A stretch of 64,000 bases of DNA. Source: RPQJ01 sp963700045 (lineage in GTDB: Bacteria; Pseudomonadota; Gammaproteobacteria; Steroidobacterales; Steroidobacteraceae). The notes under the pieces are model-generated. The model had not been told where the DNA came from. It saw only the letters and a program-made list of their open reading frames with translations, and made no database searches. The stretch is from positions 51,481 to 115,480 of the forward strand of contig CAVOWK010000003.1 of assembly GCA_963700045.1 (NCBI GenBank). The letters are read 5' to 3'. The translations under genes were made by a program, and so were the position numbers. Positions 35,418 to 45,991 of this stretch are shown in pieces. Each line of letters begins with the position of its first letter. The first letter of the stretch is position 1.

Positions 35418-36157
35418 GCTGTCGCCGTCGGTCGTTCGCGCCGCAGGTGCATGAGGTAATTGACGCTCGCGTCCGTCGTCAGCCGTGCCTGGCGCGTGAA
35501 CGGATCGTAATCGAGGCCGGCAATGTCGATTACGGTGAGGCCGGCTGTGCGTGCCCACTGCTTGAGTTCGGACGGGCGGATGAATTTTTCGTACGTGTGC
35601 GTGCCGGTCGGCAGCAACCGCAACACGTACTCGGCGCCCAGGATCGCCAGTGCATAGGCCTTCATCGTCCGGTTCAGCGTCGACACGAACACCTGGCCGT
35701 CCGGTTTGACCAAGTGACTGAGCGCAGCGACGATCGACGTGGGATCGGGCACGTGCTCGAGCATTTCCATGCACGTGACGACGTCGTACTCGCCTGGATG
35801 GGCTGCGGCATGCGCTTCGGCCGCCTCGAACACGTAGTTCACCGCGACGCCGGCTTCGAGTGCATGCAGCTTCGCCACCTGCAGCAGGTCGTCGGCCAGG
35901 TCGAGACCCGTGACCAGCGCACCTTTGCGCGCCATCGCTTCGGCCAGCAATCCGCCGCCGCAGCCCACGTCCAGCACTTTGAGCCCGACAAGGCTTCCTG
36001 CGCGTTCGACGTACTGCAGGCGCACCGGGTTCAGGTCGTGCAGCGGACGCATTTCTCCCTGCGGATCCCACCAACGGCTGGCGGCCGCTGCGAAGCGGGC
36101 GATTTCCGCGGGGTCGACGTTGCGATGTTCGTTCATGTGTCCTGGGGTCGCCGACAT
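35414..36157 (-). CDS. ubiG: ubiquinone biosynthesis O-methyltransferase
   Basis: A 247-residue SAM-dependent methyltransferase for both O-methylation steps of ubiquinone. UbiG features are ARFAAAASRWWDPQGEMRPLHDLNPVRL, the glycine loop VLDVGCGGGLLAEA, CMEMLEHVPDP, and a C-terminal membrane-interacting region before YLMHLRRE. An internal ATG (MNEHRNVDPAEI) seven codons in may be the true start. It overlaps the mtaD stop by one base (TGATG). Confidence 0.96.
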   Translation of the reverse strand: MSATPGHMNEHRNVDPAEIARFAAAASRWWDPQGEMRPLHDLNPVRLQYVERAGSLVGLKVLDVGCGGGLLAEAMARKGALVTGLDLADDLLQVAKLHALEAGVAVNYVFEAAEAHAAAHPGEYDVVTCMEMLEHVPDPTSIVAALSHLVKPDGQVFVSTLNRTMKAYALAILGAEYVLRLLPTGTHTYEKFIRPSELKQWARTAGLTVIDIAGLDYDPFTRQARLTTDASVNYLMHLRRERPTATA

Positions 36158-37491
36158 CAGTCTTTACTCCCGCCGTGCGCGGCCATGATGCGGGCACGCC
36201 ACGCTTCGGCCCGTTCGAGCACGGATTCCTCGTCGATGTACTGCAGCGAGCCTGCGGCAAAGACGCGGCGGCCAGCCACCCAGGTGTCGGTAACCTGCCG
36301 TGAACTGCACGCGTAGACCAGCGCGGCCTCGACGTCGTGCACGGGCCAGCTGCCCGGGGTGCGCAGATTGACGCAGCAGAGGTCCGCCCACTTGCCCGCC
36401 ACGAGGCTGCCCGTGCTGTCGCCGAGTCCGAGCACGCGCGCGCCTTCGAGCGTTGCCATGCGCAGCAAGTCGCGAGCGACCAGCGCACCGGGCCGCGCGC
36501 TGACGCCAGCCGCGAGCAGTCCGGCCGTGCGCATTTCCGACAATACGTCGAGGTCGTTGTTCGAGGCAGCTCCGTCCGTGCCCAGCGCCACCCGCACGCC
36601 GCGGCCGAGCAGAGCCGCGGCAGGGCAGACACCACTGCCGAGCTTGAGGTTCGATTCCGGGCAGTGCACGACGGCAGCGCCACAGGCCGCAAGCGCATCG
36701 ATGTCTGCCGCGGACAGTTGCGTGCCATGCACCGCAACCAGCAACGGACTGGCGTATCCGAGCCGCAACAAGCGGTCCAGCGGTCGCGCGCCGTGGCGAG
36801 CCAGGCTCTCCGCCACTTCCCACGTCGACTCGTGCACGGGCAGGGCCACCGGAATCTCGAGTTCGTCGGCGAGCCGTCGCACCCTGGCCAGGGTCGGGTC
36901 GTCCAGGGCATGCGAGGGCTCGAGTGCGAAATGCGTGGCCACCAGTGCATCGCCGCGGTAGTCGTCCCGCAGCGCCATGCCTTTTTCGATGTATTCGTTG
37001 GGATCGGCCGCCCAGCGCGAAGCGGTCTGTTCCACCACGAGTCCCACGCTGACGCGGATGTGCGCGTCGGCTGCCGCGCGTGCAACCACCTCCGGCCAGA
37101 GCTGCATGTCGGCAAAGCAGGTGACGCCTCCGCGCAGCATTTCGGCGATGGCCAGTTCCGTGCCGTCGCGCACGTATTCAGGGTCGACCCAGCGCCGTTC
37201 GATCGGGGCGATTGCGTCCTGCAGCCACGGCGCCAGCGACAGGTTTTCGGCCCGGCCACGCAGCAGCGCCATGGCCGCATGCGTGTGCGCATTGACCAGT
37301 CCCGGCAGGATCGCGTGCTGCGGACGTTCGACGAGCTCGGCCGGCGTGTAGGTGGCGAGCGCTGCGGCAGTGGGCAGCACGGCGACGATATGGCCATCGC
37401 GCACGGCCACCGCATGATCGGCGAGCACGGTGCCGTCGGGTTCGACGGGCAGCACCCAGCGGGCGCAAACGAGCGTGTCTACCGGCTCCAT
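36157..37491 (-). CDS. mtaD: TRZ/ATZ-type amidohydrolase (MtaD-like SAH/MTA deaminase)
   Basis: A 444-residue metal-dependent amidohydrolase of the S-adenosylhomocysteine/methylthioadenosine deaminase group. Zinc ligands are visible: HTHAAM (residues 68-73 region), a His in LPVHEST, HCPESNLKL, and Asp in LGTDGAASNND. The family deaminates SAH or MTA to the inosine form. Next to ubiG this fits removal of SAH made by methylation. The ATG giving MEPVDTLVC is chosen; the further upstream frame runs into the gyrA promoter region. It is first in the mtaD-ubiG-mupP-rmuC-yciK operon and divergent from gyrA. Confidence 0.9.
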   Translation of the reverse strand: MEPVDTLVCARWVLPVEPDGTVLADHAVAVRDGHIVAVLPTAAALATYTPAELVERPQHAILPGLVNAHTHAAMALLRGRAENLSLAPWLQDAIAPIERRWVDPEYVRDGTELAIAEMLRGGVTCFADMQLWPEVVARAAADAHIRVSVGLVVEQTASRWAADPNEYIEKGMALRDDYRGDALVATHFALEPSHALDDPTLARVRRLADELEIPVALPVHESTWEVAESLARHGARPLDRLLRLGYASPLLVAVHGTQLSAADIDALAACGAAVVHCPESNLKLGSGVCPAAALLGRGVRVALGTDGAASNNDLDVLSEMRTAGLLAAGVSARPGALVARDLLRMATLEGARVLGLGDSTGSLVAGKWADLCCVNLRTPGSWPVHDVEAALVYACSSRQVTDTWVAGRRVFAAGSLQYIDEESVLERAEAWRARIMAAHGGSKD

Positions 37492-37628
37492 TCTGGGTCT
37501 CGCGGATCGGGGCCGGCAGTATACCGGGCGCGGCCCTGCCATGACCTGCGGCGACCGTCCGTGGCAGGCGTTCAGCAGCCGCGTCGTGGTATCATTTCGG
37601 ATCATTTTGGTTGGACAAAACGGCTTCC

Positions 37629-40241
<2,613 letters not shown>

Positions 40242-40258
40242 TCCCACGCGTTGATCCA

Positions 40259-40294
40259 CGTCACGCGGCAGCATAAGCAAATGCCGCGTTGACG
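40259..40294. terminator. stem-loop between gyrA and serC
   Basis: A stem of CGTCACGCGGCA with TGCCGCGTTGACG (one bulge) and an 11-base loop, 18 bases after the gyrA stop. No T-tract follows, so it may be a Rho-dependent or RNA-stability structure rather than a classical terminator. Confidence 0.4.
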
Positions 40295-40356
40295 GACTGC
40301 GCGCGGATCGCGCCTGCTAAACTGCGGTGCGAAAAGACCCTCTGGAGCGTTCCGTC

Positions 40357-41439
40357 ATGACCCGCGTGCTCAATTTCAGCGCTGGCCCCGCCGCGCTGCC
40401 CGTCGAAGTGCTCGAACAGCTCCGCGACGAGATGCTCGACTGGCACGGGCACGGCATGTCGGTCATGGAGATGAGCCATCGGGGCAAGGCCTACGTCGGC
40501 ATCGCCCAGCAGGCCGAAGCGGACCTGCGCGAGCTGATGGCCGTTCCGGCCAACTACAAAGTGCTGTTCCTGCAGGGCGGGGCCACGGCCCAGTTCGCCG
40601 CGATACCGCTGAACCTCACGGCCCCGGGCGCTGTCGTCGACTACGTCAACACCGGTACCTGGTCGACGAAGGCCATTGCCGAGGCGAAGCGCTACTGCAA
40701 GGTGAATGTGGTGGCTGATGCAACCACGACGAAATTCACCACCGTTCCGGCAGAGTCCGGTTGGCAGCGGTCGCCCGCGGCGGCATACCTGCACTACACG
40801 CCGAACGAGACCATCCACGGCGTCGAGTTCCCGTTCGTGCCCGAGGCCCGCGGTATCCCGCTGGTGGCGGACATGTCGTCCACGATCCTGTCGCGTCCGC
40901 TCGACGTCAGCCGGTTCGGCGTGATCTATGCCGGCGCGCAGAAGAACATCGGCCCGGCCGGTCTCGTGGTGGTCATCGTGCGTGAAGACCTGCTCGGCAA
41001 GGCGCGACCTGACACACCGACCGTGTTCGACTGGAAGGCGATGGCCGCCGATGGCTCGATGCTGAACACTCCGGCGACCTATTCCTGGTACGTGGCCGGT
41101 CTCGTGTTCCAGTGGATCAAGCGCCAGGGCGGCGTCGAGGCCATGGGTCGACTCAACCAGGCCAAGGCCCGCAAGCTGTACGACGCGATCGATTCGTCGG
41201 GCTTCTACCGCAACCCGGTCGCGGTCGAGTGCCGCTCGTGGATGAACGTGCCGTTCACGTTGCCGGATGCCGCGCTGGACAAGCCGTTCGCGGAGGGCGC
41301 GAAGCAGGCAGGCCTGGTTGCGCTCGAAGGCCATCGCTCCGTGGGCGGCATGCGCGCGAGCATTTACAACGCGATGCCGATGGCGGGCGTGGAAGCGCTC
41401 GTCGAGTACATGCGCGAGTTCCAGCGGACGAGGGGGTAG
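40357..41439 (+). CDS. serC: phosphoserine aminotransferase
   Basis: A 360-residue PLP enzyme that makes phosphoserine (and 4-phosphohydroxythreonine for pyridoxal). Family signatures are LNFSAGPAALP, DWHGHGMSVMEMSHR, LFLQGGATAQFA, ADMSSTILSRPLDV and the PLP-lysine context YAGAQKNIGPAG. The ATG giving MTRVLNFSAG is chosen over an upstream in-frame start that adds a basic leader. It lies downstream of gyrA as in Xanthomonas and Pseudomonas. Its last codons merge into a G-rich purine tract. Confidence 0.96.
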   Translation: MTRVLNFSAGPAALPVEVLEQLRDEMLDWHGHGMSVMEMSHRGKAYVGIAQQAEADLRELMAVPANYKVLFLQGGATAQFAAIPLNLTAPGAVVDYVNTGTWSTKAIAEAKRYCKVNVVADATTTKFTTVPAESGWQRSPAAAYLHYTPNETIHGVEFPFVPEARGIPLVADMSSTILSRPLDVSRFGVIYAGAQKNIGPAGLVVVIVREDLLGKARPDTPTVFDWKAMAADGSMLNTPATYSWYVAGLVFQWIKRQGGVEAMGRLNQAKARKLYDAIDSSGFYRNPVAVECRSWMNVPFTLPDAALDKPFAEGAKQAGLVALEGHRSVGGMRASIYNAMPMAGVEALVEYMREFQRTRG

Positions 41440-41445
41440 GGGGAA

Positions 41446-41580
41446 GGGGAGGAAGGGGAGGAAGGCAGGAAGGACCTCGCCTCTTCATTCCGCGTCTCCA
41501 GATCCATTTCTGATTTCTGATCTGCATCATGATTCCGGATTCTTCTACGATTCCTTCCTGTCCTCCTCCCCTTCCTCCCC
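41446..41580. repeat. purine/pyrimidine inverted repeat after serC
   Basis: Two 29-base arms (41446-41474 purine-only apart from one C; 41552-41580 pyrimidine-rich) are inverted complements with 27 of 29 matches, separated by 77 bases. The arms are made of GGGGAGGAA-type blocks. The element fills most of the serC-serA gap. It could fold as a long hairpin in RNA or form triplex/G-rich structures in DNA. Confidence 0.8.
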
Positions 41581-41607
41581 TTCCTGCCCTTCCGCCTTCC
41601 CCCCGCT

Positions 41608-41626
41608 CCCCTAACCCCTAACCCCT
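41608..41626 (-). repeat. heptamer repeat (TAGGGGT)n, left copy
   Basis: CCCCTAACCCCTAACCCCT, which on the minus strand is nearly three units of the heptamer TAGGGGT. It lies seven bases before the serA start. The same heptamer occurs in opposite orientation directly after aroA, so the two copies bracket serA-pheA-aroA. Confidence 0.85.
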
Positions 41627-41632
41627 TTCCCT

Positions 41633-42796
41633 ATGTTCAAGATCCAGACTCTCAACAACATCTCGCTGCGCGGTCTCGAGCGCCTGCCTCGCGATCGCTA
41701 CGAAGTCGCGTCCGAACTGGTGCGGCCCGATGCGTTGCTCGTCCGCTCGGCCGACGTGCACGCGATCGAGATTCCAGCGAGCGTACTGGCGGTGGCCAGG
41801 GCGGGTGCGGGCACCAACAACATCCCCGTCGCGAAGCTGAGCCAGCGTGGCATCCCGGTCTTCAATGCGCCGGGCGCCAACGCCAACGCGGTCAAGGAAC
41901 TCGTGCTCGCCGGGCTGTTCCTGGCCGCTCGCAACATCTGCCAGGCCTGGGATTACGTGCGCAGGCTCGAAGGCGACGATCACGCGCTCGAAGCGGCGAT
42001 GGAGCAAGGCAAGAAGAGATTCGTCGGCCATGAACTGCCGGGGCGCACGCTCGGCGTGGTGGGGCTCGGCGCCATCGGCGTCGAGGTCGCGAACGCTGCC
42101 CTGCATCTGGGCATGAAGGTCATGGGTTACGACCCGCAGATCACCGTGCAGCGCGCCTGGCAGCTGTCGTCCGGCGTCGAACAGGCACTCAGCCTGGACG
42201 ACCTGTTCGCCCGCTGCGACGCCGTCACGGTGCACGTGCCGCTCAACGACCACACGCGCGGACTCGTCAATGCGTCGCGCATCGGCCTCATGCGCAAGGG
42301 CAGCGCGGTGCTCAATTTCGCCCGCGGACAGATCGTCGACGAAGCGGCCGTGCTGGCCGGTCTCGACAGCGGCCAGTTGAGCGCCTACGTCTGTGACTTT
42401 CCGACGAATGCGATCCGCGCGCATCCCAGGGTGGTGGCGCTGCCGCACCTCGGCGCATCGACGGGCGAAGCCGAGGAAAACTGCGCAGTCATGGCGGCGG
42501 ACACGTTGCGCGAGTTCCTCGAAAACGGCAACGTCCGCCATTCGGTCAACTTTCCTGAAGCGGTGCTGCCGCGGGCCGGCGTCAGCCGCCTGGCCATCGC
42601 CAACGCGAACGTGCCCAACATGGTCGGCCAGATCTCGACCTGCCTCGCCGAAGCCCGGCTCAACATCGCCGACCTGCTCAACAAGTCGCGCGGCGACATC
42701 GCCTACACGCTGCTCGACACGGACTCCCCGATCGGGCAGGAAGTTGTGGGTAAACTGCGCGCCATTCCCGGCGTATTGAGCGCCCGACTGATCTGA
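41633..42796 (+). CDS. serA: D-3-phosphoglycerate dehydrogenase
   Basis: A 387-residue NAD-dependent dehydrogenase for the first step of serine synthesis. The nucleotide-binding motif is VVGLGAIGVEVANAA. Catalytic residues lie in LNFARGQIVDEAAV (Arg), the Glu of the same region and LPHLGASTGEAEENC (His). A C-terminal ACT-like domain (NMVGQISTCLAEARLNIADLL is split over residues 330-350) probably senses serine. It is shorter than E. coli SerA and resembles the short ACT form next to serC. The spacer before it is unusual (inverted repeat plus heptamers), and no clear Shine-Dalgarno sequence is seen. Confidence 0.95.
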   Translation: MFKIQTLNNISLRGLERLPRDRYEVASELVRPDALLVRSADVHAIEIPASVLAVARAGAGTNNIPVAKLSQRGIPVFNAPGANANAVKELVLAGLFLAARNICQAWDYVRRLEGDDHALEAAMEQGKKRFVGHELPGRTLGVVGLGAIGVEVANAALHLGMKVMGYDPQITVQRAWQLSSGVEQALSLDDLFARCDAVTVHVPLNDHTRGLVNASRIGLMRKGSAVLNFARGQIVDEAAVLAGLDSGQLSAYVCDFPTNAIRAHPRVVALPHLGASTGEAEENCAVMAADTLREFLENGNVRHSVNFPEAVLPRAGVSRLAIANANVPNMVGQISTCLAEARLNIADLLNKSRGDIAYTLLDTDSPIGQEVVGKLRAIPGVLSARLI

Positions 42797-42813
42797 TCGA
42801 CCCGACCCGAGCC

Positions 42814-44031
42814 ATGGCCAAGACCAAGCGACCCCGGAACGTGCCTGCAGGCAAGAAGCGTCGAACCCCGAAAAAGTCGGTGGTGGCGCCACGTGCCAAA
42901 CCGCCCGCTGCACAGGTCGTCACGGCGGCGAGCGCCGTCAAAGTGCCGCTCGAACAGATTCGCGAGCGCATCGACAGCGTCGATTCGCAGCTGCACGCGC
43001 TGATCAACGAGCGCGCACGGCTCGCGCAGCAGGTGGGCGTGTCCAAGCACGCGGCCGGCCACACCGTCGATTTCTACCGCCCGGAACGCGAATCGCAGGT
43101 TTTGCGCCTCGCCCTGCAGCGCAACCAGGAAGAGGGCGCGCCACTGCGGGACGAAGAGGTCCTGCGGCTGTTCCGCGAGATCATGTCTGCGTGCCTGGCA
43201 CAGCAGAACGCACTCAAGATCGGTTACCTCGGACCCGAGGGCACGTTCACGCAGCAGGCGGTGCTCAAGTATTTCGGCCACTCGGTGCGGCCGCTGCCGC
43301 TGACGTCGGTCGAAGAGGTCTTCCACGAGGTGGAATCGGGCGCCGCCGACTTTGGCGTCGTGCCGATCGAGAACTCGACCGAGGGCACCGTCAACAACAC
43401 GCTCGACATGTTCCTGACTTCGCCGCTGAAGATCATCGGCGAGGTGGAACTGCGCATCCACCAGAACCTGATGGGTCGCATGACGATGCTCGGCGACATC
43501 CGCCGGGTGTGCGGCCATCCGCAGTCGCTGGCGCAGTGCCGCGGCTGGCTGCAGGAGCACATGCCCGCCGTCGAGCGCGTCATCGTCAGCAGCAATGCCG
43601 AAGGCGCGCGTCGTGCACGTGACGAAGACGGCACGGCGGCGATCGCCGGCGCGGCGGCTGCCGAGGTGTACGGCCTGAACCTGCTCGTGCCGGAGGTCGA
43701 AGACCGCCCCGACAACACGACGCGCTTCCTGGTGATCGGCCGCAAGGCCGTGAGCCCCGGCGAGGCCGACAAGACCACGCTGCTGGTATCGGCCGCGAAA
43801 ACCGATGCGCCTGGCGCGTTGTATCGCCTGCTCGAGCCCCTGGCACAGCACGGCATCAGCCTGACGCGCATCGAATCGCGCCCGTCGCGCAAGAAGAAAT
43901 GGGATTACGTGTTCTTCATCGACGTCGAGGGCCATGCCGAGCGCGAGCCGCTGGCAACGGCGCTCGCCGAACTCAAGCGTCGCGCGTCGCTGTACCGCGT
44001 CGTCGGCGCCTATCCGAAGGCGATCCTCTGA
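42814..44031 (+). CDS. pheA: bifunctional chorismate mutase / prephenate dehydratase
   Basis: A 405-residue P-protein of phenylalanine synthesis. A basic Lys/Ala/Pro-rich N-terminal extension of about 45 residues precedes the AroQ mutase domain (LEQIRERIDSVDSQLHALI, residues 49-130). The prephenate dehydratase domain has KIGYLGPEGTFTQQA, the catalytic-site PIENSTEGTVNNTLD and TTRFLVIGR. The ACT domain carries GALYRLLEPLA and the Phe-binding ESRPSRKKKWDYVFFID. The N-terminal extension is longer than usual. It is followed by aroA after one base. Confidence 0.95.
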   Translation: MAKTKRPRNVPAGKKRRTPKKSVVAPRAKPPAAQVVTAASAVKVPLEQIRERIDSVDSQLHALINERARLAQQVGVSKHAAGHTVDFYRPERESQVLRLALQRNQEEGAPLRDEEVLRLFREIMSACLAQQNALKIGYLGPEGTFTQQAVLKYFGHSVRPLPLTSVEEVFHEVESGAADFGVVPIENSTEGTVNNTLDMFLTSPLKIIGEVELRIHQNLMGRMTMLGDIRRVCGHPQSLAQCRGWLQEHMPAVERVIVSSNAEGARRARDEDGTAAIAGAAAAEVYGLNLLVPEVEDRPDNTTRFLVIGRKAVSPGEADKTTLLVSAAKTDAPGALYRLLEPLAQHGISLTRIESRPSRKKKWDYVFFIDVEGHAEREPLATALAELKRRASLYRVVGAYPKAIL

Positions 44032-44032
44032 A

Positions 44033-45322
44033 ATGACGTCCTACGTCGTCGACCCGGCCGACCGCGTCGCCGGGGAGATCAGCGTCCCGGGCGACAAGTC
44101 GGTCTCGCACCGCGCCGTCATGTTCGGCGCGCTGGCGGAAGGGCGGACGCACGTCACGGGATTCCTGGAAGGCGAGGACTGCCTCTCCACCATGAAGGCC
44201 GTCGCTCATCTCGGCGTTCATGTCGAGCGACCGGGTCCCGGTGAAGTCATCGTCGATGGCGTCGGCCTGCGCGGTCTGCGCGCGCCTGGCATCACGCTCG
44301 ACATGGGTAACGCCGGCACCGCAATGCGACTCTTCATGGGGCTGCTCAGCGCCCAGCCGTTCGATTCCGAGCTGATCGGCGACGAGTCGCTGATGCGCCG
44401 GCCGATGGAGCGCGCCGCCAAGCCGCTGCGAGCCATGGGCGCCGACATCGAAACGCACGACGGGAAACCGCCGGTACGGATTCGCGGCGGACAGCGACTG
44501 CAGGGCATCCGCTACGAGATGCCCGTCGCCAGCGCGCAGGTGAAATCCGCGGTGCTGCTCGCGGGGCTGTATGCGCAAGGCGAGACCACCGTGGTCGAAC
44601 CGGCGGTCACGCGCGATCACACTGAACGCATGCTGCAGAGCTTCGGTTGCGAGGTCCGTGCGCGCGACGGCGTGGTGAGTCTCGCTGCTCCCAGGTCACT
44701 CCAGGCGGCGAACATCCGCGTGCCGGGCGACATTTCGTCCGCAGCGTTCTTCCTGGTTGCGGCGTGCCTCGGAGCGCGCGAGCCATTCACGATCCGCGAC
44801 GTCGGCGTGAATCCGACGCGCACAGGCATCCTGGAAATGCTGGCCCTGATGGGCGCGGACCTGCGCCTGGTCAATCACCGCAGCTTCGGCATGGAGCCGG
44901 TGGCCGACATCGAGGTGCGGCCGTCGCGACTCCAGGGCGCGCGCATCCCCGAGCGGCTCGTGCCACTGGCGATAGACGAGTTCCCGGCGCTGTTCGTCGC
45001 TGCAGCCTGTGCGGAGGGCGAGACGCTGGTCACGGGCGCCGCAGAACTGCGCGTCAAGGAAAGCGACCGCATCGCCGCCATGGCGCGCGGCTTCGAGGTG
45101 CTCGGCGTGCAGCATGAAGCGCTCGCCGACGGCATGCGTATCGTGGGCGGCAACCCGTTCCGCGGCGGCACGATCGACAGCCGGGGCGATCACCGGATCG
45201 CGATGGCGTTTGCGTCGCGAGCCTGCGTGCATCCGCGCCCATCGAGATCCTCGACGTTGACAATGTCGCCACGAGCTTCCCCGGGTTTGCTGAGCTCGCC
45301 AACTCCGTTGGCCTGCGAGTAG
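44033..45322 (+). CDS. aroA: 3-phosphoshikimate 1-carboxyvinyltransferase (EPSP synthase), C-terminal frameshift
   Basis: EPSP synthase joining PEP to shikimate-3-phosphate. The body is normal: PGDKSVSHRAVMFGALAEG, NAGTAMRLFMGLL, RPMERAAKPLR, ASAQVKSAVLLAGLYA, VKESDRIAAMARG, and DHRIAMAFA at the end of the good frame. About 40 residues before the end one base is missing around 45212-45222. The conserved LRASAPIEILDVDNVATSFP and the following GFAEL continue in the other frame, which would stop at 45336 inside the heptamer repeat. As written the protein ends with an unrelated 30-residue tail. Because aroA is normally needed for growth without aromatics, an assembly error is the simplest explanation. 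Confidence 0.92.
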   Translation: MTSYVVDPADRVAGEISVPGDKSVSHRAVMFGALAEGRTHVTGFLEGEDCLSTMKAVAHLGVHVERPGPGEVIVDGVGLRGLRAPGITLDMGNAGTAMRLFMGLLSAQPFDSELIGDESLMRRPMERAAKPLRAMGADIETHDGKPPVRIRGGQRLQGIRYEMPVASAQVKSAVLLAGLYAQGETTVVEPAVTRDHTERMLQSFGCEVRARDGVVSLAAPRSLQAANIRVPGDISSAAFFLVAACLGAREPFTIRDVGVNPTRTGILEMLALMGADLRLVNHRSFGMEPVADIEVRPSRLQGARIPERLVPLAIDEFPALFVAAACAEGETLVTGAAELRVKESDRIAAMARGFEVLGVQHEALADGMRIVGGNPFRGGTIDSRGDHRIAMAFASRACVHPRPSRSSTLTMSPRASPGLLSSPTPLACE

Positions 45323-45353
45323 GGGTTAGGGGTTAGGGGTTAGGGGTTGGGGG
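45320..45353 (+). repeat. heptamer repeat (TAGGGGT)4, right copy
   Basis: Four perfect tandem TAGGGGT units followed by TGGGGG. The TAG of one unit serves as the stop codon of aroA in either reading. Five runs of four or more G with short spacers could fold into an intramolecular G-quadruplex. It is inverted relative to the copy before serA. Confidence 0.9.
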
Positions 45354-45384
45354 ACAGTCGGAGCGGGGGTTGAGTATCCGGCAC

Positions 45385-45413
45385 TTGTTGCGCGATGCGC
45401 AACACGCTATTCT
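45385..45413 (+). promoter_or_regulatory. higBA promoter with palindromic operator
   Basis: TTGTTG (-35) and TATTCT (-10) are 17 bases apart. A perfect palindrome GTTGCGC-GAT-GCGCAAC (45387-45403) spans the -35 edge and the spacer. HigA-type antitoxins usually repress from such a site. The -10 box ends seven bases before the higB ATG, so the transcript probably begins at or next to the start codon. Confidence 0.65.
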
Positions 45414-45419
45414 GCGCTC

Positions 45420-45698
45420 ATGATCCAGTCGTTCCGGCACAAAGGGCTGCGGAAGTTCTATGAGTCGGGGAGTCTGGCCGGCATTCAGCCCGCGCATGCG
45501 AAACGTCTGCGCATGCAGTTGGCCGCGCTCGAGTCCGCCCAGACGATAGAGGACATGGACATCGCGGGATTCCGACTCCATGGCTTAAAGGGCACGGAGC
45601 GTGGTCGATGGTCGATCTGGGTGAATGGGAACTGGCGCGTGACATTCGAGTTCCGGGACGGGCACGCGCACATCCTGGACTATGAGGACTACCACTGA
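45420..45698 (+). CDS. higB: HigB/RelE-type toxin
   Basis: A 92-residue toxin of the ParE/RelE fold, HigB subgroup: IQSFRHKGLRKFYESGS, AHAKRLRMQLAALESA, DIAGFRLHGLKGTERGRWSI and the C-terminal WRVTFEFRDGHAHILDYEDYH. HigB cleaves mRNA at the ribosome. The active basic and His residues of the C-terminal half are kept. It lies in the normally tight aroA-cmk interval, right after the heptamer repeat, which suggests insertion. The stop overlaps the higA start by one base (TGATG). Confidence 0.94.
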   Translation: MIQSFRHKGLRKFYESGSLAGIQPAHAKRLRMQLAALESAQTIEDMDIAGFRLHGLKGTERGRWSIWVNGNWRVTFEFRDGHAHILDYEDYH

Positions 45699-45991
45699 TG
45701 GCGATGCACAACCCACCACATCCTGGCGAGTTCATCTCGTCGGTTTATCTGGAGCCGAATGGCATCAGCGGCCGTGAGTTGGCGGCGAAGCTCGGCGTGG
45801 CGGCCTCCACCTTGAATCGCGTGTTGACCGGCGCGAGCGGGATCAGCCCGGAGATGGCGCTGCGACTCTCGAAGAGTCTGGGGCGTTCGCCCGAGAGCTG
45901 GCTCGCTTTGCAGTACAGCTACGATCTCTGGCAGGCAAGGCAGCAAGTCGATTTGAGTCGCGTCGGCAAGGTCCGACTGACCGCCGCTTGA
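45698..45991 (+). CDS. higA: HigA-type antitoxin (XRE/HigA)
   Basis: A 97-residue antitoxin with a helix-turn-helix domain: HPGEFISSVYLEPNGISGRE, LAAKLGVAASTLNRVLTG, and ISPEMALRLSKSLGRSPESW are the HigA signature. It should neutralise HigB and repress the operon through the palindrome upstream of higB. Its stop overlaps the TTG start of cmk (TTGA), so transcription of the module may feed the essential cmk-rpsA genes. Confidence 0.94.
   Translation: MAMHNPPHPGEFISSVYLEPNGISGRELAAKLGVAASTLNRVLTGASGISPEMALRLSKSLGRSPESWLALQYSYDLWQARQQVDLSRVGKVRLTAA

Noticed and set aside
35418..37415. Single long minus-strand frame apparently fusing a hydrolase-like protein to the phosphatase
   Set aside because: The upstream part is an out-of-frame reading of mtaD and ubiG. 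The true phosphatase starts at the ATG overlapping the ubiG stop.
41608..45353. Telomere-like GGGGTTA repeats suggesting a linear replicon end
   Set aside because: Both arrays are internal, short and flanked by conserved chromosomal genes.
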